Below, one piece after another: positions 18,837 to 27,888 of a DNA stretch of 64,000 nt. The first letter of the stretch is position 1; every line of letters begins with the position of its first letter. Source of the DNA: Luteimonas fraxinea (GTDB lineage: Bacteria > Pseudomonadota > Gammaproteobacteria > Xanthomonadales > Xanthomonadaceae); assembly GCF_021233355.1 (NCBI RefSeq), contig NZ_CP089507.1:3039001-3103000 (forward strand), given 5' to 3'. A program made the position numbers and the translations under genes. The notes under the pieces are model-generated. The model worked only from the letters and a program-made list of their open reading frames with translations, had not been told where the DNA came from and searched no databases.

Positions 18837-18868
18837 ACGCCCCGCATTCGCGGGGCGTTCTGCTTTTT
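18837..18868 (+). terminator. Rho-independent terminator after pilU
   Basis: A 9-bp stem, ACGCCCCGC with GCGGGGCGT (18837-18845 and 18850-18858), has an ATTC loop and is followed by TCTGCTTTTT. It starts about 30 bp past the pilU stop and is a textbook intrinsic terminator. Confidence 0.85.
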
Positions 18869-18995
18869 ACGGGTGCCCGCAACGCTGTGTTGCCACAGAC
18901 CGTCACGCCGCAGCGCTATCGTGACGCTGTCTTGTCGCCAACTTGACCCCGTCCGGGGGACAATGGAGCGCATTCATTCACGAAGGAGATCGCTG

Positions 18996-19622
18996 ATGGC
19001 CTACACCCTCCCCGAGCTGGGTTACGCGTACGACGCGCTCGAGCCGTATATCGATGCCAAGACGATGGAAATCCATCACACCAAGCATCACCAGACCTAC
19101 ATCAACAACGCCAACGCCGCGCTGGAAGGCACGCAGTGGGCGGACAAATCGGCTGAAGAGCTCATCGCCGATCTCGACGCGTTGCCGGAAGACAAACGCG
19201 GCCCGCTGCGCAACAACGCCGGCGGCCACGCCAACCACTCGCTGTTCTGGACGGTGATGTCGCCCAAGGGCGGCGGCAACCCGGTCGGCGACGTCGCCAA
19301 GCACATCGACAGCGACCTCGGCGGCTTCGATGCGTTCAAGGAAGCCTTCACCAAGGCAGCCCTAACGCGCTTCGGCAGCGGCTGGGCCTGGCTGTCGGTC
19401 GACAAGTCCGGCGTGCTGAAGGTCGAAAGCAGCGCCAACCAGGACAACCCCCTGATGAAAGGCTTCGGCTCGGGCAACACCCCGATCCTCGGCCTCGACG
19501 TCTGGGAGCACGCGTACTACCTGAACTACCAGAACCGTCGCCCCGACTACATCGCCGCGTTCTACAACGTCGTCGACTGGAACGAAGTCGAGCGTCGCTA
19601 CCAGGAAGCGATCAAGGGCTGA
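18996..19622 (+). CDS. sodA: Superoxide dismutase, Mn type by motif
   Basis: 208 residues from the ATG at 18996, with AAGGAG 7 bp upstream. It disproportionates superoxide in the cytoplasm. Metal ligands are visible: His in MEIHHTKHH, His in [10 protein letters not shown], and Asp/His in [13 protein letters not shown]. The residues ANQDNPLM, with Gln in the C-terminal half, are the Mn-type pattern rather than the Fe-type; cambialistic use of either metal cannot be excluded. It is flanked by terminators and is probably monocistronic. Confidence 0.93.
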   Translation: MAYTLPELGYAYDALEPYIDAKTMEIHHTKHHQTYINNANAALEGTQWADKSAEELIADLDALPEDKRGPLRNNAGGHANHSLFWTVMSPKGGGNPVGDVAKHIDSDLGGFDAFKEAFTKAALTRFGSGWAWLSVDKSGVLKVESSANQDNPLMKGFGSGNTPILGLDVWEHAYYLNYQNRRPDYIAAFYNVVDWNEVERRYQEAIKG

Positions 19623-19647
19623 GATTTCGCGCCTTGATGCAATCCCG

Positions 19648-19671
19648 TTCCGGCCGCGCAAGCGGCCGGAA
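19648..19671 (+). terminator. GC hairpin with GCAA loop after sodA
   Basis: TTCCGGCCGC pairs perfectly with GCGGCCGGAA around a GCAA (GNRA-type) tetraloop, 26 bp past the sodA stop. No T-run follows, so it may be a transcript-end stabiliser rather than a true intrinsic terminator. Confidence 0.5.
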
Positions 19672-19719
19672 TGCTGTGGGGAGCTGGGTTTCGAATCACG
19701 TGCAGGAAACCGCGCGTCG

Positions 19720-19737
19720 CCCCAGCGAACGCTGGGG
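19720..19737. repeat. Short perfect palindrome, REP-like
   Basis: CCCCAGCG and CGCTGGGG are separated by AA, giving an 8-bp stem between the convergent sodA and tag genes. The form matches short interspersed palindromes of this family; other copies could not be checked. Confidence 0.5.
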
Positions 19738-19840
19738 TCCATCTTGATCTTCCATCTGGTCGCGGAAATGGATCCCAGCTTGACCAGACATCCGTCTGTT
19801 GAACGCCGTTGGGATGGCGGTGATCCTGCATCGCGACAGC

Positions 19841-20407
19841 TCAGCTTGTCGGGCGCGATGCACCCGAAGCCGCGCGCTTCGCCTTCGCGATATCCCGCAT
19901 CACCGGGCAATCCGGTCGATGCGCGCCCGGCAGGTAGCCCAGGCTCATCAGGAACTCGCCGGTGATCTCGCCGCCGGTGAAGCGGAAGGTCTTCTTGAAC
20001 AGCTTGACCCATGAGGCCTTGTCGCGCGGCGCGCCGTCTTCGGTCGTATGTGCGTCCAGCCATTCGACAAAGCCGCCGTCGCTGTCGCGGAGGCCTTGGA
20101 TCACCTGTGCGTTGTGGATCGCGGCGTCGACCTTGAGCCGGTTGCGGATGATCGCGGCGTCGCCGAGCAGGCGCGCACGATCCGTCTCGCCGTAGGCGGC
20201 GACTTTGTCGACATCGAAGCCGTCATAGGCCGCGCGGAATCCGTCGCGCTTGCGCAGGATGGTTTCCCAGCTCAGTCCGGCCTGGTTGATTTCCAGCAGC
20301 AGACGCTCGAACAGCACCGCCTCCTCGCGTTGCGGAAATCCGTACTCGGTGTCGTGATAGGGGCCGTGGACCGCATGGCCCGGGGCGATGTCGCAATAGC
20401 CGCTCAT
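19841..20407 (-). CDS. tag: DNA-3-methyladenine glycosylase I
   Basis: 188 residues from the ATG at 20407; a start at 20443 is possible, but the chosen one fits the family and lies 6 nt after a -10-like hexamer. It excises 3-methyladenine from alkylated DNA. The Cys near the N-terminus (SGYC), the His of YHDTEYG, and the C-terminal His/Cys of AHRPDC form the zinc site. LLLEINQAGLSWETIL and the GGEITGEFLMSLGYLPG region are the base-pocket and HhH-like parts. Secure. Confidence 0.95.
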   Translation of the reverse strand: MSGYCDIAPGHAVHGPYHDTEYGFPQREEAVLFERLLLEINQAGLSWETILRKRDGFRAAYDGFDVDKVAAYGETDRARLLGDAAIIRNRLKVDAAIHNAQVIQGLRDSDGGFVEWLDAHTTEDGAPRDKASWVKLFKKTFRFTGGEITGEFLMSLGYLPGAHRPDCPVMRDIAKAKRAASGASRPTS

Positions 20408-20413
20408 CCACGC

Positions 20414-20419
20414 AGCATA
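20414..20419 (-). promoter_or_regulatory. Putative -10 of tag, leaderless spacing
   Basis: TATGCT on the minus strand, then GCGTGG, then ATG at 20407. It matches four of six consensus positions and leaves no room for a ribosome site. Confidence 0.4.
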
Positions 20420-20515
20420 GGGCGCACGGACGGGGGCCGCCATCCGGTGCGACCCCGGTTGCGGCTTTCACGCACCGCACGGCACCATGCGCCGTCGCCC
20501 TTGCCGGATCCGTCG

Positions 20516-20971
20516 ATGGAAATCGCCCACCGCCGCGTTGCCACCGTGCACTTCACCCTGTCCGATGACAGCGGCCAGCGCATCACCACCACCCGCGGCC
20601 ACGATCCGCTGGTCTACATGCACGGCAACGGCTCGATCATCGTCGGGTTGGAAGAAGCCCTAGAAGGCAGGAAGGCCGGCGAAAGCTTCACCGTCGACAT
20701 CCCGCCCGAGCGCGGATTCGGTCCGCGCCACGACAGCCTCGTGCAGACCCTGCCGCGCACGATGTTCAACGGCAGCGCCACGCCTGCGATCGGCGAAAAG
20801 TTGCGCGCGCAGACCGAAAAAGGGCCGCTGGACGTGGTCGTGACCGCGCTCGACGACAGCCAGATCACCGTCGACGGCAACAATCCGCTGGCCGGGCGCG
20901 TGCTGCGCGCGGACGTGGAAGTCGTCGGGGTGCGGGTGGCGACGCCCGACGAGCTCCAGTTCGGGCTCTGA
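20516..20971 (+). CDS. FKBP-type peptidyl-prolyl isomerase, SlyD-like
   Basis: 151 residues from the ATG at 20516. It has the SlyD layout: an FKBP half (VATVHFTLSDDSGQ...), the GSIIVGLEEALEG hinge, an inserted IF chaperone domain (PPERGFGPRHDSLVQ...), and the return strand VDGNNPLAGR.L. This NPLAG motif is diagnostic of SlyD/FkpB-type enzymes. The His/Cys-rich metal tail of E. coli SlyD is missing. It probably works as a cytoplasmic folding catalyst. It stands alone between tag (divergent) and algH. Confidence 0.88.
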   Translation: MEIAHRRVATVHFTLSDDSGQRITTTRGHDPLVYMHGNGSIIVGLEEALEGRKAGESFTVDIPPERGFGPRHDSLVQTLPRTMFNGSATPAIGEKLRAQTEKGPLDVVVTALDDSQITVDGNNPLAGRVLRADVEVVGVRVATPDELQFGL

Positions 20972-21065
20972 ACCAAGGCGGCGGCATTCGCCACATTCGT
21001 TCCGCCGTTCAGTCCCGGTGGGGGCATGCGAAGGCGCCCGCCCGGTTCCCCCACAGCCGGTTGGC

Positions 21066-21071
21066 TAGAAT
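21066..21071 (+). promoter_or_regulatory. Putative -10 of algH-ruvX, leaderless spacing
   Basis: TAGAAT, then GGGCGC, then ATG at 21078. It matches five of six consensus positions. The predicted start of transcription falls on the start codon. Confidence 0.5.
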
Positions 21072-21077
21072 GGGCGC

Positions 21078-21632
21078 ATGTCGTTCTTCGCCAACCAGAT
21101 GCTGGTCGCGCTGCCCGCGCTCCAGGATCCCAATTTCTCGCGGACCGTCGCGCTGATCTGTCAGCACGACGGCGACGGGGCGATGGGTGTGGTTATCAAC
21201 CGGCCCTCCGAATACACCTTCGGCGACCTGCTCGACCAGATGAATATCCTGCTGCGCGACGAGCGCCTGCGGGACCATCGCGTGCTGGCAGGTGGCCCGG
21301 TGCATCCGGAACGCGGCTTCGTGCTGCATGACGGTGAGGGCGGCTGGGATTCGAGCCTGGCGATCAGCGAGGGTCTGCACGTGACCACGTCGCGCGACGT
21401 ACTCGAAGCGATGGCGGCTGGCGACGGTCCGGAACACGCGACCGTCGCGCTCGGTTGCGCCGGTTGGGGCAAGGGCCAGCTGGAACGCGAGCTCACCCAG
21501 CACAGCTGGCTGACCGTGCCGTCGGATGCACAGCTGATTTTCGAGACGCCTCTCGACGCGCGCTGGCAGGCGGCCGCCGGCCGCATCGGCGTCGACATGA
21601 TGCACATCGCCAGCCACAGCGGCCGCGCATGA
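21078..21632 (+). CDS. algH: YqgE/AlgH family protein
   Basis: 184 residues. The family signature is intact: [38 protein letters not shown], then [13 protein letters not shown] and [14 protein letters not shown]. The fold is known in the family but the biochemical role is not; the name comes from alginate regulation in Pseudomonas. It overlaps ruvX by ATGA, a conserved pairing. It appears cytoplasmic. A -10-like TAGAAT ends 6 nt before the ATG. Confidence 0.93.
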   Translation: MSFFANQMLVALPALQDPNFSRTVALICQHDGDGAMGVVINRPSEYTFGDLLDQMNILLRDERLRDHRVLAGGPVHPERGFVLHDGEGGWDSSLAISEGLHVTTSRDVLEAMAAGDGPEHATVALGCAGWGKGQLERELTQHSWLTVPSDAQLIFETPLDARWQAAAGRIGVDMMHIASHSGRA

Positions 21633-22099
21633 GCGACACGCCCACGCCGGCGATCCGCCGCGATGGCACGGTGCTCGGCTTCGACGTCGGCTCGCGCCGT
21701 ATCGGTGTGGCTGTCGGCAGTGCTTTTGGTCACGGCGCGCGTGCGCTTGCGGTGATCGATGTGCATGGCGAGCAGATCGACTGGCAGGGCGTCGACCGCC
21801 TGCAGAAGGAATGGCGGCCTGACGGCATGATCGTCGGCGATCCGATGACGCTCGAAGGCGGCGATCAGCCGGCCCGTGCACGTGCCCACGCATTCGCGCG
21901 GGAACTGGTCGCGCGGTATCGATTGCCTGTGGTGTTGGTAGACGAACGCGCCAGCTCGATCGAAGCTGCGCAACGCTTCGCGATCGATCGCGCCGAAGGC
22001 CGACGCAAGCGTCGCGACGCCGCGGCGCTCGATGCGGTCGCGGCCGCTGTAATCGTCGAGCGCTGGCTGGCGTCACCGGATGACGGCGTCCCGGTCTGA
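21629..22099 (+). CDS. ruvX: RuvX/YqgF Holliday-junction resolvase-like nuclease
   Basis: 156 residues from the ATG overlapping algH. The RNase H fold motifs are present: [14 protein letters not shown] (first Asp), [10 protein letters not shown], and [12 protein letters not shown] with the later acidic residues. YqgF proteins are essential in some bacteria and are tied to 16S rRNA maturation and resolution of branched DNA. The algH-ruvX-pyrB order seen here is common in gammaproteobacteria. Confidence 0.94.
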   Translation: MSDTPTPAIRRDGTVLGFDVGSRRIGVAVGSAFGHGARALAVIDVHGEQIDWQGVDRLQKEWRPDGMIVGDPMTLEGGDQPARARAHAFARELVARYRLPVVLVDERASSIEAAQRFAIDRAEGRRKRRDAAALDAVAAAVIVERWLASPDDGVPV

Positions 22100-22215
22100 G
22101 GCTTCGCGCTGCAAGCTGCTGACGCCGCACCTCATCCCATGAAGCGTCACACGGCACTCGCCGCATCCGCGCCGCTGCGGGACAATGGCACCCCCGACGC
22201 CGCACGTGCCCCGCG

Positions 22216-23160
22216 ATGACTTCTGCTCCCGATGCCCAGATCGACGCGACCGGCCGTCTGCGCCATCTGCTGACGCTCGACGGCCTGCCGCGCGCGACGC
22301 TCGAAGCGCTGCTCGACCGGGCGCAGGCGATGGCCGACGCCGGCGAAGTCAACGCGCGGCTGGCCGGCATCGCGGTCTGTACGCTGTTCTTCGAACCCTC
22401 CACGCGCACGCGGCTGAGCTTCCAGCGCGCCACCCAGCGCCTCGGCGCGAACGTGCTCGGCTTCGATGCGTCGACCTCGTCGACGACCAAGGGCGAGACC
22501 GCGCTCGATACCTTCCGCAACATCGAGGCGATGGGTGTGCGCGGTTTCGTCGTGCGGCATTCCGACGATGGCGCGGTCGCCGCGCTCGCATCCGCCGCCG
22601 CGCCGGACACCGCGCTCATCAATGCCGGCGACGGCCGCAGCGCGCATCCCACCCAGGGCCTGCTCGACATGCTCACCCTGCGCCAGGCCAAGGGCACCGA
22701 TTTCTCGGGCCTGAAGGTGGTCATCGTCGGTGACGTGCGGCATTCGCGCGTCGCGCGCAGTGATCTGCATGCGCTGCGTACGCTGGGTGCGGGCGAGATC
22801 CGTGTCTGCGGACCGGCCTCGCTGCTGCCCGATGCCGCGCTGCTGTCGGGTTGCACGGTGTCGCACGATCTCGACGCCGCGCTCGAAGGCGTCGACGCGG
22901 TGATGATGCTGCGGCTGCAGCGCGAGCGCATGGCCGAGGGACTGGTCGATTCGCTCGAGGACTACCACCGCGATTACGGTCTCGACGCGCGTCGCCTGCG
23001 CCGCGCCGCGGGTGACGCTGTGGTGCTGCATCCCGGGCCGATGAACCGTGGCGTCGAAATCGACGACGACGTCGCCGACGGTCCGCAGTCGCTGATCCTG
23101 CGTCAGGTCGCCAATGGCGTCGCCGCACGCATGGCAGTGCTGGAAACGCTGCTCGGCTGA
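22216..23160 (+). CDS. pyrB: Aspartate carbamoyltransferase catalytic subunit
   Basis: 314 residues. It condenses carbamoyl phosphate and aspartate in pyrimidine synthesis. The carbamoyl-phosphate site STRTR (in FEPSTRTRLSF), HPTQ (AHPTQGLLDM) and the late HPGPMNRGVEI are intact. No regulatory pyrI follows; instead a palindromic element begins at the stop codon. A GACAAT at 22181 is a possible -10. Secure. Confidence 0.96.
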   Translation: MTSAPDAQIDATGRLRHLLTLDGLPRATLEALLDRAQAMADAGEVNARLAGIAVCTLFFEPSTRTRLSFQRATQRLGANVLGFDASTSSTTKGETALDTFRNIEAMGVRGFVVRHSDDGAVAALASAAAPDTALINAGDGRSAHPTQGLLDMLTLRQAKGTDFSGLKVVIVGDVRHSRVARSDLHALRTLGAGEIRVCGPASLLPDAALLSGCTVSHDLDAALEGVDAVMMLRLQRERMAEGLVDSLEDYHRDYGLDARRLRRAAGDAVVLHPGPMNRGVEIDDDVADGPQSLILRQVANGVAARMAVLETLLG

Positions 23161-23337
23161 GAGGCTGAAAAACATCGCCCGCCTGCTGCGGCCGCCTCCA
23201 AACGCCCATGACGGCAGCGCACAGCGCGAAAACTGCGGTCATCTGGTTCACCAGACTCCCTGGTTTTCGCACTGTGCGCCTTGCCATGGACACTTGGCGA
23301 CGCCCTCGCGACGGCGTTCGATTGCTTCCCAGCCTCT
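23160..23337. repeat. ~178-bp imperfect inverted-repeat element after pyrB
   Basis: The ends AGAGGCTG (23160-23167) and CAGCCTCT (23330-23337) are perfect complements. Inside them a 17-nt arm (23217-23233, GCGCACAGCGCGAAAAC) pairs with 23263-23279 with one mismatch, extended outward by further imperfect pairing. The centre carries CTGG-TTCA-CCAG. The layout is that of a MITE-like palindrome or a large structured repeat. No coding frame in it is credible. Confidence 0.6.
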
Positions 23338-23394
23338 GGGGCTCCGCCGGCGCGAATCCGGTATGGTGCGGCGTCCCCAGGCCGCGCCCACACG

Positions 23395-24789
23395 ATGTCT
23401 TCGAACGATCCCGATGCTTCCCTGCCGGCGCAGGCCGCCGCCGCGCCCGCGCACGCACTGACCCCGCGTCAGCTGGTGATGATGGGTCTGGGCAGTGCGA
23501 TCGGCGCCGGCCTGTTCCTCGGCTCCGGCGTCGGCATCCAGACCGCCGGTCCCGCCGTGCTCGTGTCGTATCTGATCGCCGGCGCGCTGGTGATCGTGGT
23601 GATGCATGCGCTGGGCGAGATGGCCGCGGCCAAGCCCGCCAGCGGCGCATTCTCGGTGTACGCGGCCGATGCGATGGGCCCGGTCGCCGGCGCGACCGTG
23701 GGCTGGCTGTGGTGGTTGCAGGTGGTGATCGTGATCGCCGCCGAAGCGGTCGGCGCGGCGGGGTTGCTCGCCTCGATCTGGACGTCGCTGTCGGTACCCG
23801 GTCTCGCGGTGTGTTTCATGGTGGTGTTCACCGCGATCAATCTGCTGGGCGTGCGCAACTTCGGCGAGTTCGAATTCTGGTTCGCGATCCTCAAGGTCAT
23901 CGCGATCCTCGCCTTCATCGCGATCGGCATCGCCCTGATCGCCGGCTGGTTGCCAGCGGTGGCATCTCCGGGCCTGTCGAATCTGCTGGGCCCCGATGGC
24001 TTCGCGCCGCGCGGCTGGGCTGGCATCGGCGCAGCATTGCTGGTCGTGGTGTTCGCGTTTGGCGGCACCGAGATCGTCGCGATCGCGGCGGCGGAAACCA
24101 ACGATCCGGCGAAGAGCCTCGCGCGTGCGATCCGTACCGTCGCATGGCGGATTCTCGTGTTCTATCTCGGCTCGATCGCAGTGATCGTCGCCGTGGTGCC
24201 GTGGGACAGCCCGGCGCTGTCGTCGCCGTTCGCGGCCGTGCTGCAGGTCGCGCGCATTCCGGGCGCGGCGACCGCGATCACCCTTGTTGCGGTGATCGCG
24301 CTGCTCTCGGCGCTCAACGCCAATCTCTATGGCGCCTCGCGGATGATCTGGTCGCTGGGTCGTCGCGGCGATGCGCCGGCGGTGCTCGGTCGCAGCGACC
24401 GTCGCAACGTGCCGATCGCCGCCGTCGTCGCCAGCGTGACCTTCGGGTTCGCCGCCGCCGCGCTGGAACTCGCATTCCCGCAGCGGGTACTGCCGGTGCT
24501 GCTCAATATCGTCGGCGCGACCTGCCTGCTGGTGTGGACGCTGGCGCTGGTCTCGCAGTACATCTTGCGTCGCCGCGCCGATCGCGCGAATTCACCGCTG
24601 CCGTTCCGCATGCGCGCATTCCCGGTGCCCACGCTCGCCGCGCTGTCGGTGCTCGCGGTGATCTTCGCGATGCTGATCGCCTCGCCGGACACACGCGCGC
24701 AGTTCCTGTCGATGGCCGCGCTCACGCTGGCCATCGCCGGCCTCAATGCGCTGGCGCAACGTCTACGGCGGACACCGTCGGCAGGCTGA
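23395..24789 (+). CDS. APC-superfamily amino-acid permease
   Basis: 464 residues from the ATG at 23395, chosen because it gives a ~25-residue cytoplasmic N-terminus before TM1. About 12 membrane helices are evident. TM1 has the amino-acid transporter signature GLGSAIGAGLFLGSG, and TM6 has VFAFGGTEIVAIAAAE, typical of the AAT/GabP branch. It imports a neutral or cationic amino acid by proton symport; the exact substrate is not readable. It is a single gene, preceded by the palindromic element. Confidence 0.88.
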   Translation: MSSNDPDASLPAQAAAAPAHALTPRQLVMMGLGSAIGAGLFLGSGVGIQTAGPAVLVSYLIAGALVIVVMHALGEMAAAKPASGAFSVYAADAMGPVAGATVGWLWWLQVVIVIAAEAVGAAGLLASIWTSLSVPGLAVCFMVVFTAINLLGVRNFGEFEFWFAILKVIAILAFIAIGIALIAGWLPAVASPGLSNLLGPDGFAPRGWAGIGAALLVVVFAFGGTEIVAIAAAETNDPAKSLARAIRTVAWRILVFYLGSIAVIVAVVPWDSPALSSPFAAVLQVARIPGAATAITLVAVIALLSALNANLYGASRMIWSLGRRGDAPAVLGRSDRRNVPIAAVVASVTFGFAAAALELAFPQRVLPVLLNIVGATCLLVWTLALVSQYILRRRADRANSPLPFRMRAFPVPTLAALSVLAVIFAMLIASPDTRAQFLSMAALTLAIAGLNALAQRLRRTPSAG

Positions 24790-24826
24790 CACGCGAAACC
24801 CGGTCGAGGTCGACCGCGCCTGCGTG

Positions 24827-25657
24827 TCAGCGCTTCTGCGCGAACAGCCACGGCCATAGCGCCTCGGTGCGGTAGGTCGCATCCCAGCTGTTGTGATTGG
24901 CGTCGGGAAACTCGGTGTAGCGCACGTCGGCGCCGACATCGCGCAGCGCGACGTGCATGCGCCGCGACTGTTCCGGCAGCACCACGTCGTCGAGTGCGCC
25001 GTGGAAGATCCAGACCGGAATATCGCGCAGGCGACGCGCGGCCTCGGCGAACGGATCGCCGGCCGCGCGCGTGGATTCGACGAACAGATCCTCGAGATCG
25101 GGCCGCGAGCCGGGCGGGGTGATGCCGCCGCAGACCGGCACCAGCGCAGCGAAGCGTGTCGGCTCGCGCAGTGCCAGCGACCAGGTGCCATAGCCGCCGC
25201 GCGACATGCCGGTCAGCGAGGTGCGGCTGCGGTCGCCGTCGAATTCCGCGGTCGCCGCATCGAGCGTCGCCAGCGCCATCATGGCGGTGTCGCCTTCCCA
25301 GGATTCGCCTTCGGGTGATTGCGGGAACACCACCAGCGCCGGGAAATCCGCCGCGTGCGCGCGCACGTAGGGCCCGAGTCCGGCGTGGATCTGCTTCTCG
25401 CCGTCATCGCCGCGCTCGCCCGAGCCGTGCAGGAACAGCACCGCCGGCAGCGGACGCGGCAGCTGCGCCGACGGCACGAAGACCTGGTAGGCGTAGCGGC
25501 GGCCGTTGGAGGTGAGCTCGCGGCGCACGAAGCGGCCCGGCGCCGGGCCAGACGCAGGCAATGCGCTCACGCAGCCCGACAGCACAGCGGCACCGCCGGC
25601 GAGGGCGAGGCCGCGCAGCAGGCGGCGGCGTGCACTGGAATGGGAGACGTTGGACAT
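24827..25657 (-). CDS. Alpha/beta-hydrolase (esterase/peptidase-like) lipoprotein
   Basis: 276 residues with a Tat- or Sec-like N-terminus (RRRLLRGLALAGGAAV) and lipobox LSGC at about 25-28. The catalytic set is visible: Ser in GMSRGGYG, Asp in FHGALDD and His in DANHNSW. FLHGSGERG is the oxyanion segment. The pattern matches LpqC/phospholipase-carboxylesterase-type 'dienelactone hydrolase-like' enzymes. It is probably anchored in the outer or inner membrane facing the periplasm. GGAGTG precedes the ATG, and the gene is 19 bp after the DUF1294 gene. Confidence 0.85.
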   Translation of the reverse strand: MSNVSHSSARRRLLRGLALAGGAAVLSGCVSALPASGPAPGRFVRRELTSNGRRYAYQVFVPSAQLPRPLPAVLFLHGSGERGDDGEKQIHAGLGPYVRAHAADFPALVVFPQSPEGESWEGDTAMMALATLDAATAEFDGDRSRTSLTGMSRGGYGTWSLALREPTRFAALVPVCGGITPPGSRPDLEDLFVESTRAAGDPFAEAARRLRDIPVWIFHGALDDVVLPEQSRRMHVALRDVGADVRYTEFPDANHNSWDATYRTEALWPWLFAQKR

Positions 25658-25676
25658 GCGATCACTCCGGAATGGA

Positions 25677-26318
25677 TCAGGCGAAGGTCCACAGACCCAG
25701 CGCCAGCAGGTGCAGGACGACCATCGCGACGAACACCTGACGGTAGGCTGGTTTGGCGCGTTTGTGACGCAGCAGCTGCTGCGCGAACCCTGCGGCGGGC
25801 CAGCCGCCGAGCAGTTCGAGCAGATGCAGATGCGCCTCGGGCGTGCGCCAGCGTCCTTGGCGTGCGGCGTGTTTGTCGAGTGCGTAGGCGGCTGCAGTCA
25901 GCACATTGAGGCCGGCGAGCGCGGCGAGTGCGAGGTGCGGCAGGCGTCCGGACACGACCCCGTATCCGAGCAACGCACACCAGGCGGCGATCGCGATCAG
26001 CAGTCCGCGCATGCCGCCCGCCGGTGCGGACGATGCACGTCCATCGCGGCGCTTCGACGTGGCGCGTGCCGTGCGCGGTGATTGCGCGGTGCCGACTGCG
26101 GCGACGTGGACCGCGCGCCAGCGTCCGTCGGCCTGCCGCTCCGGCGTGTAGCGCACACGTGCTCCCGCGCCCGGGCGTGCGCCGCTGCGATCGAAATCGC
26201 GAACGTGGAAGAACAGACGATCCGGTCCATCGGCAGCAGCGTCTTCGGGCGTGATGAAACCGAAGCCGCGCGCGTCGTCCCAGCGTTCGATCCGTCCGAA
26301 TCCGGCACGTGCGCGCAT
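25677..26318 (-). CDS. Cold-shock domain fused to DUF1294 membrane domain
   Basis: 213 residues from the ATG at 26318. The N-terminal ~65 residues are a cold-shock fold with the RNP motifs GFGFIT and LFFHV. A basic linker follows, then a DUF1294 domain with four membrane helices and the signature ALDKHAA, then HLLELLGGWPAA and HK.....R..F. The arrangement would place a nucleic-acid-binding domain at the inner membrane. Function unknown. It lies 10 bp after mgtE and 19 bp before the esterase gene, so it is likely in an operon with them. Confidence 0.85.
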   Translation of the reverse strand: MRARAGFGRIERWDDARGFGFITPEDAAADGPDRLFFHVRDFDRSGARPGAGARVRYTPERQADGRWRAVHVAAVGTAQSPRTARATSKRRDGRASSAPAGGMRGLLIAIAAWCALLGYGVVSGRLPHLALAALAGLNVLTAAAYALDKHAARQGRWRTPEAHLHLLELLGGWPAAGFAQQLLRHKRAKPAYRQVFVAMVVLHLLALGLWTFA

Positions 26319-26328
26319 GGTCGTGGCC

Positions 26329-27690
26329 TCAGCGCAGCATGATCGCGGTGGCAAGGCCGAGGAAGCTGAAGAAGCCGACGATGTCGGTCACCGCGGTCAC
26401 GACGACGGTGCCGGCGACGGCGGGATCGACACCCATGCGCTTGAGCAGCAGTGGCAGCAGCGTGCCCGCCAGCGCGGCCGAGCAGAAGTTGATCACCAGC
26501 GCAGCGAAGATCACCAGCGACAGCACCCAGTCGTGGAACCACACCAGCGCCACAAGGCCGACCAGACTGCCGATCAGCAGGCCGTTGATCAGCGCGACGC
26601 GCAATTCCTTCCACAGCAGGATGCGCGCATTGCTGGCGCCGACCTGGCCCAGCGCGATGCCGCGCACCATCAGCGTGAGTACCTGCACCGCGGCATTGCC
26701 GCCGATGCCGGCGACGATCGGCATCAGCACGGCGAGCGCGACGATCTGCTCGATGGTCGCTTCGAAGCGGCCGATCACGAACGCCGCGAGGAACGCGGTG
26801 CACAGGTTGATGCCCAGCCACACGACGCGGCCACGCACGGCGCGCCTGATCGGCGAGAACAGATCCTCGTCCTCGTCGAGACCGGCCGCGGACAGCGCCT
26901 GGTGCTCGGCCTGCTCGCGGATGATGTCGATCACGTCATCGACCGTGATGCGGCCGAGCAGGATGTTGCCGTCGTCGACGACCGGCGCCGAGACCCAGTC
27001 GTTGTCGGAGAACTGGCGCGCGACCTGTTCGGCGGATTCTGCGACGTGGATCGAATCGAGCTCGTCGTCGATCAGTTTGTTGATCGGCGTGCCGGGCTCG
27101 CGCGTCACCAGATCCTGCAACGCGACCCAGCCCGCCAGCTGGTGGCGGCGGTTGACGACATAAAGGTGATCGGTGTGCTCGGGCAGTTCGCCGCGCAGGC
27201 GCAGGAACCGCAGCACCACGTCGACGGTCGTGTCGGCGCGCACCGTCACCACGTCGGGATTCATCAGTCGGCCGGCGGTGTCTTCGGGATACGAGAGCAC
27301 CTGCTCCAGACGCTCGCGGTTCTCGCGGTCCATCGCCCGCAGCACTTCGTCGATCACCGCGTCTGGCAGGTCCTCGACGAGGTCCGCCAGATCGTCGATG
27401 TCGAGATCCTCGACCGCGGCGACCAGCTCGTCGGCATCCATGTCCGCGATCAGGCTTTCGCGCACCTCGTCGCCGACGTGGACCAGCACCTCGCCGTCGT
27501 CTTCGGGATCGACCAGACCCCACACGACCATGCGCTTGTCGTGCGGCAGCGATTCGAGGAGGTTGCCGATCTCGGCCGGCGCCAGCGTATTGACCAGCCG
27601 GCGGACCGGTCCGAGTCGACCGCTGTCGAGTGCATCGGACAGCAGACGCAGCTGGCGCGCGGTCTTGTCGGGGCGGACGGCTTCGGCCAT
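26329..27690 (-). CDS. mgtE: Magnesium transporter MgtE
   Basis: 453 residues, the standard MgtE length. Domains in order: N-terminal superhelical MgtE_N (acidic, about 20-135), two CBS domains (about 140-260), and a five-helix membrane part from about 290. Family residues in the pore region (LMVRGIALGQV...N....KEL) are present. It is a Mg2+-gated channel in the inner membrane. GGAG lies 6 bp before the ATG, and GATAAT about 63 bp upstream is a possible -10. No M-box was recognised. It follows the PTS genes after about 200 bp. Confidence 0.94.
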   Translation of the reverse strand: MAEAVRPDKTARQLRLLSDALDSGRLGPVRRLVNTLAPAEIGNLLESLPHDKRMVVWGLVDPEDDGEVLVHVGDEVRESLIADMDADELVAAVEDLDIDDLADLVEDLPDAVIDEVLRAMDRENRERLEQVLSYPEDTAGRLMNPDVVTVRADTTVDVVLRFLRLRGELPEHTDHLYVVNRRHQLAGWVALQDLVTREPGTPINKLIDDELDSIHVAESAEQVARQFSDNDWVSAPVVDDGNILLGRITVDDVIDIIREQAEHQALSAAGLDEDEDLFSPIRRAVRGRVVWLGINLCTAFLAAFVIGRFEATIEQIVALAVLMPIVAGIGGNAAVQVLTLMVRGIALGQVGASNARILLWKELRVALINGLLIGSLVGLVALVWFHDWVLSLVIFAALVINFCSAALAGTLLPLLLKRMGVDPAVAGTVVVTAVTDIVGFFSFLGLATAIMLR

Positions 27691-27888
27691 GTAAAGCTCC
27701 GTTGCGCGTCGCGACAGTCTCGGCGCGACAGGGGTCAGATGTGCATCCCGCCATTATCCGGGATAGCGCACGTCTTACGCCATCGTCCGTGCGTCGAAGA
27801 GCAGGTGGGCTTCACGCGGCCGGTGTCTGCGACGGACGCGCGTACCGGTGAAACAGCGGCTGCAGCCGTCTGCGGCGGGTGCGCGGAC

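Noticed and set aside
18996..19622. Iron-type superoxide dismutase
   Set aside because: The ANQDNPLM and [12 protein letters not shown] segments fit the Mn type. Metal use is still untested.
27691..27888. M-box Mg2+ riboswitch before mgtE
   Set aside because: No matching conserved elements or layered stems were found; only a possible -10 near 27753.
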